Source: Streptomyces sp. APSN-46.1 (GTDB taxonomy: Bacteria; Actinomycetota; Actinomycetes; Streptomycetales; Streptomycetaceae). From it: a stretch of 64,000 bases of DNA. A program made the translations under genes and the position numbers. Below, piece by piece: positions 19,151 through 26,314 of the stretch. A model generated the notes under the pieces. The model searched no databases, was not told the origin of the DNA, and saw only the letters and a program-made list of their open reading frames with translations. Each line of letters begins with the position of its first letter. The first letter of the stretch is position 1. The stretch spans positions 121,508 to 185,507 of the forward strand of contig NZ_JALGRF010000013.1 of assembly GCF_022815725.1 (NCBI RefSeq). The letters are read 5' to 3'.

Positions 19151-21418
19151 TCAGAAGGTGAGCTTCCAGCTGTTGATGTAGCCGGTGTCCAGGCTGGCGA
19201 GGTCCGCCACCCGGAGCTTCCAGACGCCGTTGGCGACCTCGGAGGAGGCGTTCACGGTGAAGCTCTGGACGATGTTGTCCGCGCTGCCGCCGGAGCGGTT
19301 GCGCAGGTTGTAGAGGGTGCCGTCGGGGGCGACGAGGTCCACCTTCAGGTCACCGACGTAGGTGTGGACGATGTTCACGTCCACCTTGAGGGTGCTCGGG
19401 GCGTTGCCCGTGCGGGTCACGGTGATCGGGGACTCGACCGTCGAGTTGTCCGCGATCTGGTAGTCGGCCGTGTTCTCGAACACGTTCTGCTGGTTGGTGC
19501 CGACCGTCCAGGTGAAGGACGCCGTCCCCGTCTTGGCCGCCGAGTCGGTCACCGTGACGGTCACGTTGGACGTGCCCGTGACGGTGGGCGTGCCGGAGAT
19601 CAGGCCGGTGGAGGAGTTGATCGACAGCCCGGCCGGCAGGCCGGTCGCCGCGTAGCTCAGCGCACCCGGGTTGGTGCTGGTGGCCTGGACCTGGAGGCTC
19701 GCCGCGGTGTTGACCTGGGTGTTCTGGTTGGCGATCGCGGTGACGGTGACGCCGTCGTTGATGCGGGGGCCGACGTTGATGGCGGCCCACGCGTTGGCGA
19801 CGTTGTTGTACGTGGCCGAGCCCTGGCCGTACAGGTCGGCGGCGGCCCTCAGCGTCTGCACGCGGGCGTCCGCGTAGTTGGTGTTCGACTTGAAGTAGCC
19901 CACCGTCAGCGCGCGGAACCAGATCTTGGACGCGGCGTCGCGGCCGATCGCGGTGACCGGGAGGCCGTCGGAGGTCGGCGAGTCGTAGCTCACGCCGTTG
20001 ATGACCTTGGCGCCGGAGCCCTCGGAGGCCAGGTAGTACCAGTGGTTGGCCGGGCCCGAGGAGTAGTGGACGTCGATGCCGCCGATGCCCGAGTACCACG
20101 CGTCCTTGGAGGAGCCGTCCTTGCTCGGCTTGTCCATGTAGCGCAGCGGGGTGCCGTTGCCGCGGATGTCGATCTTCTCGCCGACCAGGTAGTCGCCGAC
20201 GTCCTGCGGGTTGTTGGCGTAGAACTCGACCGCCGCCGCCATGATGTCGGAGGTGGCTTCGTTCAGACCGCCGGGCTCACCGCTGTAGGTCATGTTGCCG
20301 GTGACCGAGGTCAGACCGTGGGTCATCTCGTGCGCGGCCACGTCGGTGGAGGTGAGCGGCTTGGCGTTGCCGTCACCGTCGCCGTAGGTCATGCAGAAGC
20401 AGCTGTCGTCCCAGAAGGCGTTCACGTAGTTGTTGCCGTAGTGGACGCGGCTGTACGGGGAGACCCCGTCGTTGCGCAGGCCGTTGCGGCCGTGCACGTT
20501 CTTGTAGTAGTCCCACGTCACCTGCGCGCCGTAGTGCGCGTCGGCGGCGGCCGTCTCCAGGTTGGCCGGAAGGCCGTTGCCCCAGATGTCGTCGGGGCCG
20601 GAGAACAGCGTGCCGGTGCCCGAGGTGCCCCGGTTGAGGTTGTTCGTCTTGTGGCCGCCGCGGGTGGCGTCGCTCAGCGTGAAGTTGCTGCCCGACTGCG
20701 AGGTCCCGATCGTCACCTGGCCGCTGTACATGGTGTTGCCGGTGCCGGTCTCGATCTTCTGCCACTCGGAGATCTTGGCGCCGGTCTTGGCGTTGGTCAC
20801 CACGTGCAGCTCGTTGGGAGTGCCGTCGTGCTGGAGGCCGCCGACGACGGTCTCGAACGCGAGGACGGGGGTGCCCTCGGCCGCCCAGATCACCTTGCGG
20901 GCGCTCTTGGAGGCCTTGGCCTCCTTCGCGCCCTCGGCGTTGGCGGCGGAGACGGCCTGTTTCTCGGCGGCCGCCGCGGTGACCGACGGGCTGGTGTCCG
21001 CGACCTTGATCTCGTGCTGGGTCGCCTTGGTGACGCTCTTGGTGACGCCGCCCTTGGCGTGGACGGTCAGGTCGCCGCCGAGCACGGGCAGACCGTCGTA
21101 CGTGCGCTCGTACGTGGTGTGCGTGGTGCCGTCCGCATCCTGGACGACATCGCGGACGACGAGCTTCTCCAGGCCGCCGAGGCGGAGGGCCTTCGCCGCC
21201 TGCGCGGTGGTGGAGTTGGCCTCGTTGATGAGCGTCGCACGCTCCGAGGCGCTGAGTGAGCGGGCGGCCGCGCCCGGGTTGGACTGGGCGGCCTTGGGAG
21301 CCGCGGACGCGTCGGCGTCGGCGGTGGCGTTGCCTGCCTGTACACCTACGGCGAGCAGCGCGGCGGCGGCTATGAGCGCGCCGACGGCGGTGCTACGCCT
21401 GTGGGGGGTGTGACTCAA
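19151..21418 (-). CDS. Secreted M4-family zinc metalloprotease with P-domain
   Basis: A 755-residue thermolysin-like preproprotease. A signal peptide (RRSTAVGALIAAAALLAVG) is followed by the FTP and PepSY propeptide (about 40-220). The peptidase M4 domain carries zinc ligands HEMTH at 363-367 and E387 in GGLNEATSD, and ends with GLPVTAIGRDAASKIWFRAL. After it come a putative Ig-like domain (about 550-640, LPAGLSINSSTGLISGTP) and a C-terminal proprotein-convertase P-domain ending DTGYINSWKLTF. The TTG at 21416-21418 is chosen because AAGGAG lies 7 bp upstream; the next in-frame TTG at 21434-21436 has no such site. It is secreted and probably degrades extracellular protein. It is divergent from the exopolysaccharide genes. 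Confidence 0.92.
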   Translation of the reverse strand: MSHTPHRRSTAVGALIAAAALLAVGVQAGNATADADASAAPKAAQSNPGAAARSLSASERATLINEANSTTAQAAKALRLGGLEKLVVRDVVQDADGTTHTTYERTYDGLPVLGGDLTVHAKGGVTKSVTKATQHEIKVADTSPSVTAAAAEKQAVSAANAEGAKEAKASKSARKVIWAAEGTPVLAFETVVGGLQHDGTPNELHVVTNAKTGAKISEWQKIETGTGNTMYSGQVTIGTSQSGSNFTLSDATRGGHKTNNLNRGTSGTGTLFSGPDDIWGNGLPANLETAAADAHYGAQVTWDYYKNVHGRNGLRNDGVSPYSRVHYGNNYVNAFWDDSCFCMTYGDGDGNAKPLTSTDVAAHEMTHGLTSVTGNMTYSGEPGGLNEATSDIMAAAVEFYANNPQDVGDYLVGEKIDIRGNGTPLRYMDKPSKDGSSKDAWYSGIGGIDVHYSSGPANHWYYLASEGSGAKVINGVSYDSPTSDGLPVTAIGRDAASKIWFRALTVGYFKSNTNYADARVQTLRAAADLYGQGSATYNNVANAWAAINVGPRINDGVTVTAIANQNTQVNTAASLQVQATSTNPGALSYAATGLPAGLSINSSTGLISGTPTVTGTSNVTVTVTDSAAKTGTASFTWTVGTNQQNVFENTADYQIADNSTVESPITVTRTGNAPSTLKVDVNIVHTYVGDLKVDLVAPDGTLYNLRNRSGGSADNIVQSFTVNASSEVANGVWKLRVADLASLDTGYINSWKLTF

Positions 21419-21799
21419 CGCAGACTCCTTCTGCAAGGGGGGTTCCGGACGGCTGGGTGGGCCTCCGGGCAGAGCAGGCTGGTGCGATGAACGGATCGAA
21501 GAGTGCCACCTACCGCATCGAATGTCAGGGCCGCGTCAAAAGGTTGGCCGGAAACGGTCCGTTGTCCGACGAGACGTATCCGGTATCCGGACCATTCACC
21601 TTTGTGTGGCACGGCCGGCCCCGAGCTCGGGAATGTCTTGTACCGGTTGTTAACTCTGGGGCAACAAGGGCTCTCGTTAACCCGAACGGCACGTACCGTA
21701 CGGGTGTTTGTCGTACTGTTTCCCGGTGCGACAGATGCCCGTCGTTTGGGGAAGCCACGGGCGCGCGCCACTGATGTAGACCACGTGCCAGGGGGGTCC
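21419..21799. promoter_or_regulatory. Divergent control region: protease / exopolysaccharide locus
   Basis: This 381-bp gap appears non-coding. It should hold the promoters of the M4 protease (leftward) and of the polyprenyl glycosylphosphotransferase (rightward). Two GTTAAC sites, 27 bp apart (21649-21654 and 21676-21681), form the inverted pair GGTTGTTAAC...GTTAACCC. No riboswitch or repeat array was recognised. Confidence 0.45.
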
Positions 21800-23287
21800 A
21801 TGAGGCATGTCCGTTTTCCTGCGCAAACCGTGGCCGGGGCGGCCGCGGAGCCGGCAGGGCCCGCCGCCGCGCCCGCGCGCCGCCTCGGCGACAAGGCCCG
21901 CTGGTACCTGCCCGCCGCGGTCACGGCCGATTTCCTCGGCGCGGCCGTCCCCGTGGGGCTGGTGTTCGAGGCCGCGCAGCAGGTCCGGCCCGTGTACTGC
22001 GCTGCCTTCGCCGCCCTGGTGTGGACCGGGGTGCAGGCGCTGCGGCGACGTTACGCGGCCCGGGCGCTCGGTGAATCCCGGGGTGTGCTCCCCGTGTTGC
22101 ATGACTGGCTGATTCTGATCGGTGTCCTGGCCGTCGCCCGCGTGGTGGCCGACGAGAGCACCCCGCGGCTGGCCGCCCTCGGGGCGCTGCTGCCCGCCCT
22201 GTGCGTCACCGTCGCGTGCCGCAAGCTCACCTACCGCCACCTCTCCGCCGCGCGCCGCGAGGCGCAGGCGGTCAGCCGGGTGCTGGTGGTCGGTGAACCC
22301 GAGGCCGCCGAGGACGTCATCGCGCACCTCGCCGCGCGGACCGACCACCCCTACGTCGTCGTCGGCGTGGTCCCGGTCGGCGCCGGCTCCCTGGAGAGCG
22401 GGGTGCCCGTCGCGGCCCGGCTCGGGGCGGACCTGCCCGCCGCGCCGAACGAGGACTCCGCCGCCGTGCTCGGCGCCGTCCGCACCCACCACGCCGACCT
22501 GGTGCTCGTGGCCCCCGGGGCGCGGATCGCGGGGGAGCGACTGCGCCGGGTCGCCTGGGCCCTGCACGACGCCGGGCTGGAACTGGCCGTGTTCCCGGGG
22601 CTGGTGGAGACTTCCGTCAAGCGGCTGGAGACGCTGTCCGTCGGCGGGCTCGCCGTCCTGCGGATCGCGCCGCCCGTGCGGCGCGGGGTGCAGACCCTGC
22701 TCAAGTCGGCGCTGGACCGCACCGGGGCCGCGTTCGGCCTGCTGGCGCTGTCGCCGTTCTTCCTCGCCGTCGTCCTGGCGATACGTTTCGGCTCGCGCGG
22801 CCCGGCCTTCTACAGCCAGCACCGGATCGGCCGCGACGGGGCCCCGTTCGTGATGTGGAAGTTCCGCACCATGGTGGTGGACGCCGACGAGCTCAAGGCC
22901 GAGCTCTCCGGGTCCAACGAGAACGACGGCCCGATGTTCAAGATGCGGCGCGACCCCCGGGTGACCCGGGTGGGGCGGCTGCTGCGCCGCACCTCGATGG
23001 ACGAACTGCCGCAGCTGTTCAACGTACTGACCGGCAGCATGTCGCTGGTCGGGCCGCGCCCGCCGCTGCCGGAGGAGGTGGCCCAGTACGACGAGGTCGA
23101 GCTGCGCCGGCTCACGGTGCGGCCCGGGATGACCGGGCTGTGGCAGATCAGCGGGCGGTCGGACCTGTCCTGGGACGAAACGATTCAGCTCGATCTCCAG
23201 TATGTGGACAACTGGTCCTTCACCAGCGATGTCGACGTCATGGGCCGTACCCTCCGCGCCGTCGTCGACGGTCGCGGAGCGTACTGA
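21800..23287 (+). CDS. Exopolysaccharide polyprenyl glycosylphosphotransferase
   Basis: A 495-residue membrane enzyme that transfers a sugar 1-phosphate from a nucleotide sugar to undecaprenyl phosphate, initiating repeat-unit assembly. The N-terminal half has about four transmembrane helices and a CoA-binding-like domain (VSRVLVVGEPEAAEDVI). A further helix (GLLALSPFFLAVVLAI) leads into the catalytic bacterial sugar transferase domain: FVMWKFRTMVVDAD, RRTSMDELPQLFNVL, SLVGPRPPLPEE and RPGMTGLWQISGRSDLSW. The ATG at 21800 follows GGGGGG. It is the first gene of the exopolysaccharide locus. The sugar (glucose, galactose or other) cannot be read from the sequence. Confidence 0.93.
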   Translation: MRHVRFPAQTVAGAAAEPAGPAAAPARRLGDKARWYLPAAVTADFLGAAVPVGLVFEAAQQVRPVYCAAFAALVWTGVQALRRRYAARALGESRGVLPVLHDWLILIGVLAVARVVADESTPRLAALGALLPALCVTVACRKLTYRHLSAARREAQAVSRVLVVGEPEAAEDVIAHLAARTDHPYVVVGVVPVGAGSLESGVPVAARLGADLPAAPNEDSAAVLGAVRTHHADLVLVAPGARIAGERLRRVAWALHDAGLELAVFPGLVETSVKRLETLSVGGLAVLRIAPPVRRGVQTLLKSALDRTGAAFGLLALSPFFLAVVLAIRFGSRGPAFYSQHRIGRDGAPFVMWKFRTMVVDADELKAELSGSNENDGPMFKMRRDPRVTRVGRLLRRTSMDELPQLFNVLTGSMSLVGPRPPLPEEVAQYDEVELRRLTVRPGMTGLWQISGRSDLSWDETIQLDLQYVDNWSFTSDVDVMGRTLRAVVDGRGAY

Positions 23288-23325
23288 GCGGCGGCGGCCC
23301 CATGCGCTCCATGCGATCGGTGCGA

Positions 23326-24270
23326 TCAGCCCTGTGCGAGCCACCACGCATACGTGGCGGCGATCCCGTCCCGCAGCGGGATGCCCGGCTGCCAGCCGAG
23401 CGAGGTCAGGCGGGACACGTCGAGCAGCTTGCGCGGGGTCCCGTCCGGCTTGGACGTGTCCCAGGCGAGCCGGCCCTGGAAGCCGGTCACCTCGGCGACG
23501 GTCTCGGCCAGGGCCTTGATGGTCAGGTCCTGGCCGCAGCCGATGTTGACGGGCTCGTCGCCGTCGTACGTGTTCAGCAGCACGGCGCAGGCGGCGGCGA
23601 GATCGTCCACGTGCAGGAACTCCCGGCGGGGGGTCCCGGAGCCCCACAGGGTGACCTCGTCGCGCCCCTCGGCGGCGGCCTCGTGGAAGCGCCGGATCAG
23701 GGCGGGCAGCACGTGCGAGCTCTGGAGGTCGAAGTTGTCGCCCGGGCCGTAGAGGTTCGTCGGCATGGCGGAGATGTACGAGGCCCCGTACTGCTTGCGG
23801 TACGACTGGACCTGGACGATGCCGGCGATCTTGGCGAGGGCGTAGGCCTCGTTGGTGGGCTCCAGTGGCCCGGTCAGCAGGGCGTCCTCGCGGATGGGCT
23901 GGGGCGCGAGCTTCGGGTAGATGCAGGAGGAACCCAGGAACAGCAGCCGGCCCACGCCGGCGGCGTGCGCGCCGCCGATCACGCTGAGCTGGATCCGCAG
24001 GTTCTCCTCCAGGAACTGCACCGGGTACGTGCTGTTGGCCATGATGCCGCCGACTTTGGCGGCGGCCAGCACGACGGCGTCGGGGCGGACCTCCTTCAGG
24101 TACGCCTCGGTCGCGGCGGCGTCCCGCAGGTCGAGCTCGGCGCGGCTGCGGGTGAGCACCTCATGGCCGTCGGCGGTGAGGCGCCGGACGACCGCGGACC
24201 CCACGAGGCCGCGGTGACCGGCGACGAAGACGCGGGCTTGCGGGGGCAGGAGCGGCAGCGAACTTGTCAT
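23326..24270 (-). CDS. fcl: GDP-L-fucose synthase
   Basis: A 314-residue SDR enzyme that epimerises and reduces GDP-4-keto-6-deoxymannose to GDP-L-fucose with NADPH. The nucleotide loop is VFVAGHRGLVGSA. Family-specific sequences are AAKVGGIMANSTYP, FLGSSCIYPKLAPQPI, the catalytic YALAK in NEAYALAKIAG, and PTNLYGPGDNFD. Length is normal. The ATG at 24268-24270 is used; an in-frame ATG four codons upstream is possible. It faces away from gmd, its pathway partner, across a 776-bp gap, which is unusual because these genes are normally adjacent in one operon. Confidence 0.95.
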   Translation of the reverse strand: MTSSLPLLPPQARVFVAGHRGLVGSAVVRRLTADGHEVLTRSRAELDLRDAAATEAYLKEVRPDAVVLAAAKVGGIMANSTYPVQFLEENLRIQLSVIGGAHAAGVGRLLFLGSSCIYPKLAPQPIREDALLTGPLEPTNEAYALAKIAGIVQVQSYRKQYGASYISAMPTNLYGPGDNFDLQSSHVLPALIRRFHEAAAEGRDEVTLWGSGTPRREFLHVDDLAAACAVLLNTYDGDEPVNIGCGQDLTIKALAETVAEVTGFQGRLAWDTSKPDGTPRKLLDVSRLTSLGWQPGIPLRDGIAATYAWWLAQG

Positions 24271-25046
24271 ACCGCCGATCATGCCAGTCCGCTGCCGCGG
24301 TTTCGCTGGGATGGCGCCACCCCCTACCCACCCCCGTCCCCCGGCGCCCGGCCGGGATCCCACCGCCCCTGCGGGCCGGTGGGCGGCTGTTGCCCTGGGC
24401 GGGCACCCGTGGGTCCGGCCCCGGCCGGGTTCCGGTGGGCCGGAGCGGAGTGGGGCCTGGGGTCCCGCCCGGCTGGCTTCCGTTGGGGGCCGGCGGCCGT
24501 GTTGGCTCTGGCGGGGGTGGGGCTCGTCGGCGCGCGGACGGCCGTTGCCCCGCGCGGAGTTCGGCCCTGGCGGGCCGGGCCCGGACGGTTCTTGTCCGCC
24601 TCGGGGCCGTGGGCCGGGCGTGTACGGTACGCGTCCAACGTCGGGTTCCGGCCCGAGCCGACTTGCCGGGCCGCCGACAGCCGTCGCCTCGCACCCCGTG
24701 TGGCGCCGCCTGTCAGGCCCGGACCAACGGAACCGCACCCAGGTGGCGTTACCGGCCCGGCCAGGGCGAACGGCGCTGCCGCCAGCGCGTGGTGGCACCC
24801 CGGCCGAACCGGGCCAACGGAGCGGCACTCGGGTCGCGTTACCCGCCCGGCCAGGGCAGCGGCCCGGGCCGGGCGGGCCAACGGAACCGCACCCGGGTGG
24901 CGTTACTTGTCCGGCCAGGGCAACGGACCAGCCTTGACCGGGCCAACCGAGTCGCACCGGGGTCGCGTTACCCGCCCGGCCAGGGCAACGGCCAGGGCAA
25001 TGACCACTTGTCAGACCAGACCGCAACCATTTCCAGGGGGACCTAC
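24271..25046. other. Long GC-rich gap between fcl and gmd
   Basis: A 776-bp gap with no convincing gene: open frames across it lack homology and have no ribosome site. The first 450 bp are very GC-rich and low in complexity; the last 280 bp hold four imperfect 52-bp repeats. It must contain both divergent promoters. Confidence 0.6.
24721..25002 (+). repeat. Four imperfect ~52-bp repeats upstream of gmd
   Basis: Copies lie at 24721-24773, 24811-24862, 24875-24926 and 24940-24991, with a partial copy to 25002. Each begins GGGCCAACGGA, holds a conserved GCGTTAC, and ends CCGGCCAGGGCAACGG. In copies 2 and 4 the centre reads GGGTCGCGTTACCC, a small hairpin. Start-to-start distances are about 91, 64 and 65 bp, not multiples of three, so this is not a protein repeat. 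Confidence 0.85.
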
Positions 25047-26060
25047 ATGGGCAAGACCGCACTGATCACCGGCGTCACCGGGCAGGACGGCTCGTACCTC
25101 TCCGAGCTGCTGCTCTCCAAGGGCTACACGGTGCACGGCCTGGTGCGGCGGTCCTCCAGCTTCAACACGGAGCGGATCGACCACATCTACCAGGACCCGC
25201 AGACCGCGAACCGCTCCTTCGTACTGCACCACGCCGACCTCTCCGACGGCGTCGCCATGGTGAACCTGCTCCGCGAGATACGTCCCGACGAGGTCTACAA
25301 CCTCGGTGCCCAGTCGCATGTGCGGGTGTCGTTCGACGCCCCGCTCTACACCGGCGACGTGACCGGCCTCGGCGCGCTGCGGCTTCTGGAGTCCATCCGG
25401 GCCAGCGGCGTGAACACCCGTATCTACCAGGCCTCTTCCTCCGAGATGTACGGCGCCACCCCGCCCCCCCAGAACGAGCGCACCCCGTTCCACCCGCGCA
25501 GCCCGTACGGCGCCGCCAAGGTCTTCGCGTACTGGACCACCGTGAACTACCGCGAGGCGTACGACATGTTCGCCGTCAACGGGATCCTGTTCAACCACGA
25601 GTCCCCGCGCCGCGGCGAGACCTTCGTGACCCGCAAGATCACCCGTGCCGTCGCCCGCATCAAGGCCGGTCTCCAGGACCACCTCTACCTCGGCAACCTC
25701 GACGCCGTCCGCGACTGGGGCTACGCCCCCGAGTACGTGGACGCCATGTGGCGCATGCTCCAGCAGGACGAGCCCACCGACTACGTCGTGGCGACCGGAG
25801 TCGCCGCCACCGTCCGCGAGTTCGTCGAGTCCTCCTTCGGGCACGCCGGCCTCGACTGGAACGAGCACGTGCGCTACGACCCCAAGTACGAGCGCCCCAG
25901 CGAGGTCGACGCCCTGATCGGTGACGCGAGCAAGGCCCAGGACATCCTTGGCTGGAAGCCGACGGTCCTGGTCGCGGAGTTGGCGCAGATCATGGTGGAC
26001 GCCGACATCCGGCAGGTCGAGGATCAACTGGCGGGTGCGACCGTCCGTATCGACCGCTGA
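25047..26060 (+). CDS. gmd: GDP-mannose 4,6-dehydratase
   Basis: Gmd (337 residues) converts GDP-D-mannose to GDP-4-keto-6-deoxy-D-mannose, the substrate of Fcl. The N-terminal NADP loop is ALITGVTGQDGSYL, followed by GLVRRSSSFNTERI. The catalytic region is SSSEMYGATPP then PRSPYGAAKVFAYW (Tyr-x3-Lys). NHESPRRGETFVTRKITRA and GNLDAVRDWGYAPEYV are diagnostic of Gmd. The ATG at 25047 has CAGGGGGA upstream. With fcl it indicates an L-fucose or related 6-deoxyhexose in the polysaccharide. Confidence 0.97.
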   Translation: MGKTALITGVTGQDGSYLSELLLSKGYTVHGLVRRSSSFNTERIDHIYQDPQTANRSFVLHHADLSDGVAMVNLLREIRPDEVYNLGAQSHVRVSFDAPLYTGDVTGLGALRLLESIRASGVNTRIYQASSSEMYGATPPPQNERTPFHPRSPYGAAKVFAYWTTVNYREAYDMFAVNGILFNHESPRRGETFVTRKITRAVARIKAGLQDHLYLGNLDAVRDWGYAPEYVDAMWRMLQQDEPTDYVVATGVAATVREFVESSFGHAGLDWNEHVRYDPKYERPSEVDALIGDASKAQDILGWKPTVLVAELAQIMVDADIRQVEDQLAGATVRIDR

Positions 26061-26092
26061 GACCTTATATTTCCCCTACGATTTGCCGTGTC

Positions 26093-26135
26093 CCGGCCAT
26101 TCCCCATTCCCACAGTTCTCCGTGGGAGTGGCCGG
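26093..26135. terminator. Two-tier hairpin after gmd
   Basis: CCGGCCA (26093-26099) pairs with TGGCCGG (26129-26135), and an inner TCCCAC (26108-26113) pairs with GTGGGA (26122-26127). It starts 33 bp after the gmd stop in a locally AT-rich stretch and probably terminates gmd transcription. Confidence 0.6.
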
Positions 26136-26292
26136 TGCACACCTGCCGTATGTCCGTCGTGCGCCCTCCATGCTGAACCCTGTTGATTCCAAGTTGGTAT
26201 GCAATGGGTCAAGTGAGGTGACCGGGCCCTCGCATGAGCCCTAGTCTGCGCCAGTACATATGGCTGTTCGGATAGTTCCAGCCATCAAAACC

Positions 26293-26304
26293 GGGCAATT
26301 GCCC
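26293..26304 (+). promoter_or_regulatory. 12-bp palindrome at the ribosome site of the LamG protein gene
   Basis: GGGCAATTGCCC is a perfect palindrome directly before the GGGGGG ribosome site of the next gene. It could be an operator or an mRNA structure affecting initiation. No known consensus was recognised. Confidence 0.3.
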
Positions 26305-26314
26305 TGGGGGGCTC

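Noticed and set aside
24721..25002. CRISPR array
   Set aside because: Only four imperfect repeats with short spacers (about 12-37 bp) that are themselves GC-rich and similar, and no cas genes.
24271..25046. Frames spanning the fcl-gmd gap as extra genes or N-terminal extensions
   Set aside because: Translations are low-complexity, cross the 52-bp repeats in changing frames, and family homology starts at the assigned fcl and gmd starts.
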